From assembly GCF_014279895.1 (NCBI RefSeq), contig NZ_CP047954.1:1054001-1118000 (forward strand): a DNA stretch of 64,000 nt, written 5' to 3'. The notes under the pieces are model-generated. The model saw only the letters and a list, made by a program, of their open reading frames with translations. It was not told where the DNA came from and searched no databases. Shown here one piece after another: positions 15,832 to 23,913 of this stretch. Position numbers and translations under genes: made by a program. Position 1 is the first letter of the stretch. Every line of letters starts with the position of its first letter. The DNA is from Synechococcus sp. M16.1 (GTDB lineage Bacteria > Cyanobacteriota > Cyanobacteriia > PCC-6307 > Cyanobiaceae).

Positions 15832-17849
15832 AGCTGCAGCTCACCGCGTACCGGGTCAGCCCGCCCCACCCTGAGTTCAAGAGCATCACCAGGAGCAGGG
15901 TCTGCTGCAGACACACAACCGACCAGATCCATGGCCAGCTCGCTCACATGAACCAGGGCCAAGCGATCCTGCGGGCGCAGCCAGCGCAGGAACACGGCCG
16001 ACCAAACGGTGTTCTGATGCTCAGCGAACCACACCTGCTGCCAGTGGCGCTGATCCTCACGGCTGATCTGAATGGATTGGCGCAATGGATCATCGAGGTC
16101 ATCGATCACTTCCCGCAGACGCTCTTCATCCATCGGTGCAAGCGCCGAGAGTTGGGCAATGATCTGGCGGTGGGCGACGAGATCGGCGTAGCGTCGGATG
16201 GGTGACGTCGCCTGCACATAGGCCTCAAGCCCGAGGCTGAAATGGGGCATGGCTCGCGTGCCCTGCACGCCTCGGCTCAAGCAGCGCTTGATCGCCGCAT
16301 CACGGGCTGGTCCCTCGGGGATTCGATCGAGTTCATCGCTGGAGGGCAACTCCGCCGCAGGCTGACTGCGGAAGGGCAACGGCAGGCTGTGCTCCTGCCC
16401 AAAGCCGGCCACAACAGCTCCCATCAGCAGCATCGCTTCACTCACCATCAGGCGGGAAGGTGAAGGGTCAATCACCTGCAGCGTCAAGGCTCCATCGCTA
16501 AGGCGGAAGCGTCCTTCAGGCCGGTCAAACATCACGGCTCCTTTGGAACGGCGCCAGCGCATGCGCAACATCAGAAGTCCCGAGAGATCCGAGAGGGCTT
16601 CATCCCCTGGGGGTGCCAACTCGATCAGCTCATCACCATCGGTGTAGGTGAGGCCATAGCGGGGTCGGATCCAGCTGCGCGCAATCCGTTGCTCCGCCAC
16701 AGCACCATCCCCATCGAGGCGAACGGCCACACTGAGGGCTGCACAGCGCTGTCCAGCCCGAAGACTGAGGGGACCGGCCGCCAGCTCCAGAGGCAGCATG
16801 GGCATCACACCCTCCGCCAGATACAAACTGGTGGCTCGACGTCTGGCTTCCTGATCAAGGGGGGAGTCAATGTCGATCAGACGGCTGGGATCAGCGATGT
16901 GGATCCAGATCCAATCGACGCCATCACGACGCTCCAGCGAGAGCGCGTCATCAATTTCTCGAGTGCCCGCATCGTCCAGGCTGTAGGTGGCCAGGTCAGT
17001 GAGGTCGATGCGTTGCTCATCCCCAGGTCGCTCTCCATTCGAAAGAGCAACAAGACGATTCGCTTCCTCCACCAGATCAGAGGGAAAACAGCGGGACCAG
17101 ACGCTGCCCCTCAGGCCAATGGGCTCGTTGGGATCGAGCAACCCACGCACGATCAACCACTGCCGAAGATCAGCGGCATCTGATCCAATCGACAACGCTG
17201 CCGACCACTGCTGGAGATCCAGGTCGGAACCCACCGCAGCGGGATTGTCTTTCAGCAACTGAATCCAGTGGTTGAAGCGCTCGTCCCAAACCGGGTCCAG
17301 CTCCAGGCGTTCATCGTCGCTAAGGCCTCGCTCTGCCCGCAGCAATGCGAGCTGCCGTTGTTCATGTTGTTGCGCCTGCCGCTCAGCTCGGCGTTGGCGC
17401 CGCAGGCTGGCCCTCTCTTCGCGGGAGAGTGGCTGGATCAAACGGTCACGACGCCAGCGGAACAACTGTTGGTCCCCATGCAGCCAGGCCCACAGCGCTG
17501 CCAGACCAGCGAGGTTGAGCGGGGTCAACACCAACTCGCCCAGCTCGCAGAGGCTCAGCCGAGCCAATCCACCCGGTTGATCCGTTTCCAACAGCTGCCA
17601 GGCCTCCACAACGGCCCGCGCTGATGGAGCGCTGTCCTGCACCTGCTCAGGGGCAGGTAGTTCACTGCCATCGAACAGATGCTCGGGATCGATGGCAATC
17701 AGATCGCGCAGGGGCAGGCCCTGGTCACGACGTTGACCACCAAAAGAAAGAACCGCCTTGCTGCCCTTGATGGACAGAAGACGGCCGAAGAGAGGAGAAC
17801 CCTTGAGAACAACCGCGACGGTGTCTCCGGGTTGGATTGAATTGTTCAA
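15819..17849 (-). CDS. RNase II family 3'-5' exoribonuclease
   Basis: The 676-residue protein carries an RNB catalytic domain, seen as YSLDDAGTREIDDALSLE (aspartates near 292-301 that bind the metal ions), followed by WIHIADPSRLIDIDSPLD and SLYLAEGVMPMLP. A short C-terminal S1-like segment ends the protein (LALVHVSELAMDLVG). The N-terminal 60 residues look like a small beta-barrel. It should degrade RNA processively from the 3' end. The start is taken as TTG at 17849, because no ATG or GTG fits before the conserved region; it lies 10 bases after the rpsR stop, which suggests an rpmG-rpsR-rnb transcript. Confidence 0.88.
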   Translation of the reverse strand: MNNSIQPGDTVAVVLKGSPLFGRLLSIKGSKAVLSFGGQRRDQGLPLRDLIAIDPEHLFDGSELPAPEQVQDSAPSARAVVEAWQLLETDQPGGLARLSLCELGELVLTPLNLAGLAALWAWLHGDQQLFRWRRDRLIQPLSREERASLRRQRRAERQAQQHEQRQLALLRAERGLSDDERLELDPVWDERFNHWIQLLKDNPAAVGSDLDLQQWSAALSIGSDAADLRQWLIVRGLLDPNEPIGLRGSVWSRCFPSDLVEEANRLVALSNGERPGDEQRIDLTDLATYSLDDAGTREIDDALSLERRDGVDWIWIHIADPSRLIDIDSPLDQEARRRATSLYLAEGVMPMLPLELAAGPLSLRAGQRCAALSVAVRLDGDGAVAEQRIARSWIRPRYGLTYTDGDELIELAPPGDEALSDLSGLLMLRMRWRRSKGAVMFDRPEGRFRLSDGALTLQVIDPSPSRLMVSEAMLLMGAVVAGFGQEHSLPLPFRSQPAAELPSSDELDRIPEGPARDAAIKRCLSRGVQGTRAMPHFSLGLEAYVQATSPIRRYADLVAHRQIIAQLSALAPMDEERLREVIDDLDDPLRQSIQISREDQRHWQQVWFAEHQNTVWSAVFLRWLRPQDRLALVHVSELAMDLVGCVSAADPAPGDALELRVGRADPVRGELQLQLA

Positions 17850-17859
17850 CGCCCGAGGA

Positions 17860-18081
17860 TCAACCTTCGGGGTTCACAAACGGCAGAAGGGCAACGATGC
17901 GTGCACGCTTGACGGCGTTGGTGAGATCGCGCTGCTGCTTGGCGGTGAGGCCGGTGAGGCGACGGGGAAGGATCTTGCCGCGTTCGGTGATGAACTTCTT
18001 GAGAAGATCCACATCCTTGTAATCGATGGGATCACCGGGCTTGATCGGCGAAAGACGCTTCTTGAAGAAGGAGCTGGACAT
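17860..18081 (-). CDS. rpsR: 30S ribosomal protein bS18
   Basis: The 73-residue basic protein has the bS18 pattern: [53 protein letters not shown]. It binds 16S rRNA beside bS6 on the small subunit platform. Length is normal. It lies 38 bases after rpmG on the same strand, the conserved rpmG-rpsR pair of cyanobacteria and plastids. Confidence 0.96.
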
Positions 18082-18119
18082 GACTCAGGAACGGATGGAG
18101 GAAAGACGGACCTGCAAGG

Positions 18120-18314
18120 TCACTTGATCTCCTTATGGAGCGTGGACTTGTTGCAGTGGGGACAGAACTTTTTGATCTCCAGCCGTTCGGTGGTGTTCCG
18201 GCGGTTCTTTTCCGTCGTGTAGCGAGACACGCCGGGTGAACGCTTGGCGGGATTGGACCGGCATTCGGTGCACTCGAGAGTGATCACGATCCGGACGCCC
18301 TTGTTCTTGGCCAT
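18120..18314 (-). CDS. rpmG: 50S ribosomal protein bL33
   Basis: The 64-residue product [20 protein letters not shown]... is bL33. It keeps two CxxC pairs (CTEC and CPHC), so it is the zinc-ribbon form. The ATG at 18314 gives the conserved MAKNKG start; an in-frame upstream ATG would add 14 residues unlike the family. The gene is divergent from pheT, with 127 bases between them holding both promoters. Confidence 0.95.
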   Translation of the reverse strand: MAKNKGVRIVITLECTECRSNPAKRSPGVSRYTTEKNRRNTTERLEIKKFCPHCNKSTLHKEIK

Positions 18315-18441
18315 AAAGGACGTTGCGCCGCAGGTGCGAAGCGAATTGACAAACATCGAGCTTACCCCCTGACCCGACAGGTTCAGAGCAGCTCCCCCAG
18401 AGGGGACTTCCTAAGATCGCGCGCTGTCTGGCTTAGATCCG

Positions 18442-20865
18442 ATGCGGGTATCCATCTCCTGGCTGAAGCAGCTGGTCCAGGTGAATGAGTCCGTGGACGA
18501 TCTCTCCGAGCGCCTGTCGATGGCGGGCTTTGAGGTGGAAGACGTTGATGACCTCAGCGCCCGAGCCCAGGGCGTGGTGGTTGGCCATGTGCTGGAACGG
18601 GAGAAACACCCCAACGCCGACAAGCTCAGCGTTTGCACGGTGGATGTGGGAGCTCAGGACCCCATCCAGATCGTGTGTGGAGCCAGCAACGTGCGTGCCG
18701 GGATCCACGTTCCGGTGGCCATGGTCGGAGCCACCCTCCCCGCCGTTGGCTTGACGATCAAAGCCGGTGAATTGCGGGGTGTGACCAGCAACGGAATGAT
18801 CTGCTCCCTGACGGAGCTGGGCCTGACGGAGCAGTCCGACGGCATCGCCATCCTGGATGAACTTGATGAATCCCTGCCGCCTAACGGGTCGCCCGTGGCG
18901 CCCCTGCTGGGACTCGACGACACCGTTCTGGAGCTGGCCATCACCGCTAATCGCCCCGACGGCCTCTCGATGGTGGGTATTGCCCGCGAGGTGGCGGCCC
19001 TGACCGGTGGCAGTTTGAGCCTGCCCGAGCTGGATCTGGATCCCAGCACCACTCCGCTGAACGCAGAACTGGATGGCTGCTTCTACTCGATCACCAGGAT
19101 CGAGGGTGTGGACGGCTCCAAGCCCTCACCCACCTGGTTGCAGCAGCGCCTTGAGCGTGGTGGCGTGAACAGCGTCAATGCGGTGGTTGACGTCACCAAT
19201 CTGGTGATGCTGGAGCAGGGGCAGCCCCTCCACGCCTTTGATGCCGATGCGCTGGAACAACTGACCGGGCAACCGATCGACGCCAAGAGTTTTGCCGTCC
19301 GTTCCGCTCGCGATGGGGAAATTTTCGTGGGTCTGGATGACCAGAAGCGCACCCTCGACAGCCGTGTGCAGGTCGTCACCTGCCATGACCGGCCTGTCGC
19401 CGTTGCTGGTGTGATGGGGAGTCGCGAGAGTGGGGTGACTGCCGGTACCCGGAACATTTGGCTCGAATCCGCTCTGTTTACTCCGCCGCGGGTTCGTCAG
19501 TCGGCCCGGGCCCTGGGCTTGCGCACGGATGCCAGCAGCCGTTTCGAAAAAGGGTTGCCTGTGGAAATGACCCTGCCCTGTTCGGCCCGTGCCTCGGCCT
19601 TGTTGATTCAGGAGTTTTCCTGCTCTGAGAGCGGCCGTTGGGTGGGCGGTAACGGTCCCGCAGAAGCGGAACCGGTGCTGTTGAGGCGCAGTGCCCTCCA
19701 TCAACTGCTTGGCCCCCTCGATGCTGCCGATGGCCCGGAGGATCTCGATGACACCAGCATCGAAACCTGCCTGACAGCCCTCGGTTGCCAGCTCTCAGCC
19801 CATGAGCAGGGATGGCAGGTGATTGCACCGCCCTCAAGACGGCAAGACCTTCAGCGTGAAGTTGATCTGATCGAGGAGGTGGCGCGTCTTGTGGGCTTCG
19901 ATCGGTTTGAGGCTCACCTGCCGGATCCGCTGGAGCCCGGTGCCCTCACCCCCCGCCAGCAGGCGGAACGGCGCCTGCGGCAGCTGTTCTGTTCCACAGG
20001 TTTGCAGGAGGTCACCACCCTGTCCCTTGTCCCGGCTTCGGAGCAGGAACAGCGCATCGCCATCAGCAATCCGTTGTTGGCCGACACAAGCCATCTGCGC
20101 ACGAACCTCTGGGAAGAGCACCTGCAGATCTGTGTTCGCAATCTGAAGGCATCACAGCGCGGTTGCTCTGTTTTCGAGATCGGCAACACCTACAGCGGTT
20201 CACCGGAAGCCGTCAGCCAGACCGGCATTTTGGGTGGCGTGATCTGCGGAGATCGACGACTCTCCACCTGGGCCACCAGCGGCAAGCCGCAGGCGCCCGA
20301 CTATTTCCAGGCCCGTGGCGTTCTCACCAGGGTGATGGAGGCCTTGCAGCTGGAGCTGTCTGACCGTCGCCTCACGGACGACGCACGACTGCATCCGGGT
20401 CGTGCCGCCACCCTGGTGTTGGAAGGACGCCCCTTGGGTTGCTTCGGTCAGCTTCATCCAGCCATGGCTGAGGAGCTGGATCTCCCAGAAGCCACGTATC
20501 TGTTCGAACTCGACCTTGCGCGACTGCTGGATTCCGCTACCCGCAGCAACCGTTGGACGCCGGCCTTCAAGCCCTACCCAACCGTGCCCTTCAGCGAGCG
20601 GGATCTTGCCGTCATCGTCGACCGATCCAGTGCAGCTGCTGATCTGATCCAAGCCATCCGCAAGGCGGGCAAACCCCTTCTGGAGCAGGTGGAACTTGTG
20701 GATCGCTTTGAGGGCGAACAGCTGGGCGACAACAAAGTGAGCCAGGCATTCCGTTTGCGCTACCGCGGCAAGAACGAAACCCTCACAGACGACAAAATTC
20801 AGCCTGTTCACGACAAGGTGCGTGCCGCCTTGAGCAAGCAGTTTCAGGCTGAGCTCAGGAGCTGA
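18442..20865 (+). CDS. pheT: Phenylalanine--tRNA ligase beta subunit
   Basis: The 807-residue protein is the large subunit of the alpha2-beta2 class II synthetase. In order it shows an EMAP-type tRNA-binding domain (about 40-150, GHVLEREKHPNADKLSVCTVD), the B3/4 editing domain, the B5 domain, a catalytic-like core, and the C-terminal FDX-ACB anticodon-binding domain (from about 710, PTVPFSERDLAVIVD). Length is normal. The ATG at 18442 is well placed. The alpha subunit gene pheS is not in this window, which is common in cyanobacteria. Its 3' end overlaps the convergent rlmD-like gene by 11 bases. Confidence 0.96.
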   Translation: MRVSISWLKQLVQVNESVDDLSERLSMAGFEVEDVDDLSARAQGVVVGHVLEREKHPNADKLSVCTVDVGAQDPIQIVCGASNVRAGIHVPVAMVGATLPAVGLTIKAGELRGVTSNGMICSLTELGLTEQSDGIAILDELDESLPPNGSPVAPLLGLDDTVLELAITANRPDGLSMVGIAREVAALTGGSLSLPELDLDPSTTPLNAELDGCFYSITRIEGVDGSKPSPTWLQQRLERGGVNSVNAVVDVTNLVMLEQGQPLHAFDADALEQLTGQPIDAKSFAVRSARDGEIFVGLDDQKRTLDSRVQVVTCHDRPVAVAGVMGSRESGVTAGTRNIWLESALFTPPRVRQSARALGLRTDASSRFEKGLPVEMTLPCSARASALLIQEFSCSESGRWVGGNGPAEAEPVLLRRSALHQLLGPLDAADGPEDLDDTSIETCLTALGCQLSAHEQGWQVIAPPSRRQDLQREVDLIEEVARLVGFDRFEAHLPDPLEPGALTPRQQAERRLRQLFCSTGLQEVTTLSLVPASEQEQRIAISNPLLADTSHLRTNLWEEHLQICVRNLKASQRGCSVFEIGNTYSGSPEAVSQTGILGGVICGDRRLSTWATSGKPQAPDYFQARGVLTRVMEALQLELSDRRLTDDARLHPGRAATLVLEGRPLGCFGQLHPAMAEELDLPEATYLFELDLARLLDSATRSNRWTPAFKPYPTVPFSERDLAVIVDRSSAAADLIQAIRKAGKPLLEQVELVDRFEGEQLGDNKVSQAFRLRYRGKNETLTDDKIQPVHDKVRAALSKQFQAELRS

Positions 20866-22252
20866 TCCGTTTCAGCAGCGCCAACGATTCGAGGTGCGTT
20901 GTCTGGGGGAAGAAGTCGACGGGCTGGAGCATCTCCAGCTCGTAGGGGCCTGATGGGGCGAGCAGTGCTTTGAGATCCCGTGCTTGCGTGGCGGGGTCAC
21001 AGCTGAGGTAAGTCAGCACGGCAGGTGGCCGCTCAAGGATGCTGTCCACCACGCGTCGATCGAGCCCCCGGCGCGGGGGATCCAACACCAGCGCCTGACA
21101 GTCGTCCAGCTGAGCAGCGAGAAGATCGGCAACATCGCCGGCATCAAAGGCACAGCGCGAGGAAAGGCCGTTGTGCATGGCATTCAGCCGGGCCTGCTCC
21201 ACCGAGTCGGGGTTGAGTTCCAGACCTTGAACATCAAAACCGGCCTTGGCCAGGGGCAGGGCAATGGTTCCGACGCCGCAATAGGCGTCGACCACCCGTG
21301 CGCCGGCGCACTGAGTCAAAAGCCAGTCTGTGAGGCGTTGAACGATCCGTTCCGCCTGCAGCGTATTCACCTGAACAAAGGTGGTGCTGCTGAGGGCGAG
21401 CTTGATGCCGCAGAACTGTTCCTCAATGGTGGGAACACCGGCGAGACAATGGGTGGTGCGACCGAGCACCAGGTTGTTGGCCTTGGGTTGAAGGTTGAGG
21501 CAGACCCCTTTCACCGCGGGCCAACGCTCCACCCAGCTCTGTGCGAGGTCCTCAAGGCCTCGAAGCTGAGCATGGCTGCTGATCAGCGTGATCAACACGT
21601 CTCCGGTGGCGCTGGCCAGACGAAGCCCGAGATGGCGCAGCCCCTTGGCTTCGAGCAGGTCATGGTCGGCCGGCCACCCCCCTGCATCCAGGTCCTGCTT
21701 GAGAGGTTCCACCAACGCGTCCAGGCGTGGATCGAGCACCGGGCAGTGGTTCAGGTTGACGATCTTGTGGGTCTTCGGTCGGAAGTAGCCAGCCTTCAAG
21801 CGTCCGTTCTGGTCACGCTTCAGCGGGATCAAGGCCCTGTTGCGGTAACCGAAGCAGCGTTCCGCATCAACAAGCGTGGGCGCAGGGGCAACGTCAATCC
21901 CCCCGATGCGCTGCATGGTCTGTTGAATTTGCTGGGCTTTCCAACGGGTTTGGGCGGGGTCATCCAGGCGTTGCAGGGTGCAACCACCGCAGTCATCGGC
22001 AAGGATGCAGGGAGGGCGGCGCCGATCAGCGGAGAACGTGATCTGATCCACCCGACGGCTCAACCAGCGCGACTTCTGGCGTTGCTGCAGCTGGACCGTG
22101 GCGCGTTCCCCTGGCAAGAGATCAGGAACGACGATCACCCAGTTGTTCCAACGGGCCAGACCCTTGCCGTCGCGATCCAGGTCAACAGCTTCGAGCTCAA
22201 TCGTGAGCCCGGGCCGCGGTTCACTGCTGTTCGGGCTGTCGACTTTGGTCAT
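20855..22252 (-). CDS. rlmD: 23S rRNA (uracil-C5)-methyltransferase RlmD/RumA type
   Basis: The 465-residue protein has an N-terminal TRAM domain (LTIELEAVDLDRDGKGLARWNNWVIVVPDLLPGE). Fe-S ligand cysteines follow in CILADDCGGC, with a fourth in NHCPVL. The SAM-binding methyltransferase domain shows DAYCGVGTIALPLAKAG and the catalytic region VLDPPRRGLD...LSCDPATQARDL. This is the RumA/RlmD type that makes m5U in 23S rRNA; tRNA or other rRNA positions cannot be excluded. The ATG at 22252 is preferred over an upstream TTG at 22276. It is divergent from apcD. Confidence 0.87.
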   Translation of the reverse strand: MTKVDSPNSSEPRPGLTIELEAVDLDRDGKGLARWNNWVIVVPDLLPGERATVQLQQRQKSRWLSRRVDQITFSADRRRPPCILADDCGGCTLQRLDDPAQTRWKAQQIQQTMQRIGGIDVAPAPTLVDAERCFGYRNRALIPLKRDQNGRLKAGYFRPKTHKIVNLNHCPVLDPRLDALVEPLKQDLDAGGWPADHDLLEAKGLRHLGLRLASATGDVLITLISSHAQLRGLEDLAQSWVERWPAVKGVCLNLQPKANNLVLGRTTHCLAGVPTIEEQFCGIKLALSSTTFVQVNTLQAERIVQRLTDWLLTQCAGARVVDAYCGVGTIALPLAKAGFDVQGLELNPDSVEQARLNAMHNGLSSRCAFDAGDVADLLAAQLDDCQALVLDPPRRGLDRRVVDSILERPPAVLTYLSCDPATQARDLKALLAPSGPYELEMLQPVDFFPQTTHLESLALLKRISS

Positions 22253-22352
22253 GCTCTCGATTCCCTGCCATTGCAATGGCGTAACACCCAGGCGGTGATG
22301 GGTCAGGTGAACGGGTCGAGACCACTAAACTCCACGAAGCCTGACCAGTTCC

Positions 22353-22847
22353 ATGAGCGTTGTCCGGGATCTCATCCTCCAGGCCGATGACGATCTGCGG
22401 TATCCCACCAGCGGAGAACTCCGCACCATGGTGGATTTCCTCGACCAAGGCGCCATGCGCGTGTCTGTGGTCAAGGTTCTGACCGAGAACGAAAAAAAGA
22501 TCGTCGACGAATCCGCCAAGCAACTGTTTGGTCGCAAACCTGAGTACGTCGCCCCTGGCGGTAATGCCTACGGTCAGCGCCAGCGGGCCCAGTGCCTCCG
22601 CGACTACAGCTGGTACCTCCGTCTGATCACCTACGGAGTTCTGGCCGGCAGCACCGAAATGATCCAGGAGATCGGTCTGGTGGGGGCTCGCGAGATGTAC
22701 AACAGCCTGGGTGTTCCGATGCCCGGAATGGTTGAAGCCATGAAGTGCATGAAGGAAGCGTCCCTGTCGTTGTTGTCGGAACAGCAGGTGAAGCTCACGT
22801 CTCCTTATTTCGACTTCCTGATTCAGGGCATGCAGACGTCCACCTGA
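22353..22847 (+). CDS. apcD: Allophycocyanin alpha-B subunit
   Basis: The 164-residue phycobiliprotein has the globin-like fold signatures GELRTMVDFLDQG, PGGNAYGQRQRAQCLRDYSWYLRLITYG and REMYNSLGVPMPGMVEAMKCMKEASL. The bilin-binding cysteine is in QRQRAQCLRDY. The N-terminus MSVVRDLILQADDDLRYP points to ApcD rather than ApcA or ApcF. ApcD is a terminal emitter of the phycobilisome core and directs energy to the photosystems, with a bias to photosystem I. Start and length are normal. An intrinsic terminator follows 26 bases after the stop, so it is a single-gene unit. Confidence 0.93.
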   Translation: MSVVRDLILQADDDLRYPTSGELRTMVDFLDQGAMRVSVVKVLTENEKKIVDESAKQLFGRKPEYVAPGGNAYGQRQRAQCLRDYSWYLRLITYGVLAGSTEMIQEIGLVGAREMYNSLGVPMPGMVEAMKCMKEASLSLLSEQQVKLTSPYFDFLIQGMQTST

Positions 22848-22873
22848 TTCAAGGTTGAACGTTTTCAAAAGAG

Positions 22874-22898
22874 CCGGGCCCTCGAGCCCGGTTTTTTT
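22874..22898 (+). terminator. Intrinsic terminator of apcD
   Basis: CCGGGC (22874-22879) pairs with GCCCGG (22886-22891) around a six-base loop and is followed by seven T residues (22892-22898). This is a strong factor-independent terminator directly downstream of apcD. Confidence 0.9.
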
Positions 22899-22905
22899 AT
22901 TTTCT

Positions 22906-22958
22906 ACTTGTCTTGACTGAGACAGCTTTCAAGACCTGAAATGCGCCTCAGTTGAGAC
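22906..22958 (+). repeat. Left copy of an imperfect inverted repeat pair
   Basis: This element has ACTGAGAC at 22916 and GTTGAGAC at 22951, exactly 35 bases apart. Inside is a 7-bp hairpin (GTCTTGA 22910-22916 with TCAAGAC 22929-22935, 12-base loop). The reverse complement of 23857-23910 has the same layout: CTTATCTCTACTGAGAC, then a CAAGACA/TGTCTTG hairpin with a 12-base loop, then GTTGAGAC 35 bases after the first motif. The two copies face each other about 1 kb apart. Confidence 0.5.
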
Positions 22959-23304
22959 CTACGAGATGGAGATCTGCTTTTTAATTTTCTGCCAATCACC
23001 TGTTGAAGTCGTGCAGGGCATCCTCTCGATAATTCAATCGGCCGCACAAGGGCGTCAGGTCTCTGCCTTGTCCATAGGCCGACATTCTTAAGCAGCCGAC
23101 CGGCGAAGCTTCGAGGCGCCAATCCGTCTCGGGCGAGACTTCAATTAAGACCCATAACAGGTCTATGTTGAGCCGCTTGGTACTTATCTCTGGCTTAAAG
23201 ATGATCGATAGGCGCGTGATTGAAGCTGTGGAGCGATCCCCGGATCAACAGCCAGACACTGGTCCCGATTCGAGGTTTCGAGGCCCAAAAAAGTGAGGAT
23301 GCAT

Positions 23305-23333
23305 TGCGTACCTGTGTCTACAGCAGGTACGCA
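23305..23333. other. Strong 10-bp hairpin in the gene-poor interval
   Basis: TGCGTACCTG (23305-23314) and CAGGTACGCA (23324-23333) are perfect complements around a 9-base loop. No T-run follows on either strand. It may belong to a small non-coding RNA or be an operator-like palindrome; sequence alone does not decide. Confidence 0.5.
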
Positions 23334-23587
23334 GGGCTGAAAACCGGCTTTTACAGGGGTTTCATCGCTCACGGGCATCCCCTGGACTGGCCGTGGACTA
23401 CAGGCAGAACAATCAAGCACAGAGTTTTTTGAGAAGGAAAGGTGACGCAATACTCCACTGCTCAGCAAACAAAAACCACCAATTTTGTGGATCTTGAGGA
23501 TTAGCGCTCATCGCAGGCAAGTCTCTTTATGGGTCCCGCTGCGCGTCGCAGGCAAGACCACAGACTCTGTGAGCAGACTGCGAACGG

Positions 23588-23848
23588 ATGAACAAATTGG
23601 ACCTCGATCCACGCCTGGAGGGTGGCGAAGAACAGCACACCAACATTCTCTCGGTAAACAGCCTCCAAAGCCTGAAGAACAATCTGTCCAATGTGATTGT
23701 TGTGGGCCTGATGGTTGCGGCATTCAAAAAGACCATCGGCTTCGAGGTGAACAACGCCGCTGATTTGTTGGTGCTGTGTGGCTCCGTGGCCATGTTGGCC
23801 CTCAGTGCTTGGTTGATTGTTCGAGGCCACGGAGCTGTCCATGAATGA
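23588..23848 (+). CDS. Small membrane protein of unknown function
   Basis: The 86-residue product has a polar N-terminus (MNKLDLDPRLEGGEEQHTN) and two hydrophobic segments, NVIVVGLMVAAF and ADLLVLCGSVAMLALSAWLIV. The layout SLQSLKNNLSNVIVVGLMVAAFKK...DLLVLCGSVAMLAL resembles the C-terminal half of UPF0114 (YqhA-like) membrane proteins as I recall them, which would make it a truncated relative. That is an inference, not shown. An in-frame TGA lies just upstream, so the start at 23588 is firm if the gene is expressed. It sits between the two inverted-repeat copies. Confidence 0.5.
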   Translation: MNKLDLDPRLEGGEEQHTNILSVNSLQSLKNNLSNVIVVGLMVAAFKKTIGFEVNNAADLLVLCGSVAMLALSAWLIVRGHGAVHE

Positions 23849-23856
23849 CAACGCAG

Positions 23857-23910
23857 CCGTCTCAACCAAGACATGCGCTTGGACCTGTCTTGCGTCTCAG
23901 TAGAGATAAG
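23857..23910 (-). repeat. Right copy of an imperfect inverted repeat pair
   Basis: On the plus strand GTCTCAAC (23859) and GTCTCAGT (23894) are 35 bases apart and enclose the hairpin CAAGACA (23867-23873) / TGTCTTG (23886-23892) with a 12-base loop. This mirrors the left copy at 22906-22958 in inverted orientation: 14 of 17 bases match over CTTATCTCTACTGAGAC, and GTTGAGAC is identical. It lies just after the small membrane protein gene and just before the convergent J-domain gene. Confidence 0.5.
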
Positions 23911-23913
23911 CGG

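Larger units (their letters stand above)
22899..23587. other. Gene-poor interval downstream of apcD
   Basis: About 690 bases hold no gene I can support. The stretch is visibly more A+T-rich than its flanks and dense in GTCTC/GAGAC motifs, for example GTCTCGGGCGAGAC at 23126-23139. It contains an inverted-repeat element at its left edge and a 10-bp-stem hairpin at 23305-23333. An 11-bp direct repeat TCGCAGGCAAG occurs at 23511 and 23546. Short open frames of 70-94 codons exist on both strands but show no recognisable protein features. A small RNA or decayed insertion is possible. Confidence 0.6.

Noticed and set aside
20984-22390. 468-codon plus-strand open frame opposite the rlmD-like gene
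   Set aside because: It is the antisense shadow of a clear methyltransferase gene; long antisense frames are common in G+C-rich DNA.
22904-23122. 72-codon minus-strand open frame after apcD
   Set aside because: It reads back through the left repeat element and the area next to the apcD terminator; no protein features.
23220-23432. 70-codon plus-strand open frame in the gap after apcD
   Set aside because: No recognisable protein pattern, it runs through the 10-bp hairpin, and its composition does not look coding.
23510-23556. 11-bp direct repeat TCGCAGGCAAG, 35 bases apart, as a target-site duplication
   Set aside because: The segment between the copies is only 24 bases, so it cannot enclose an inserted element; kept only as part of the interval description.
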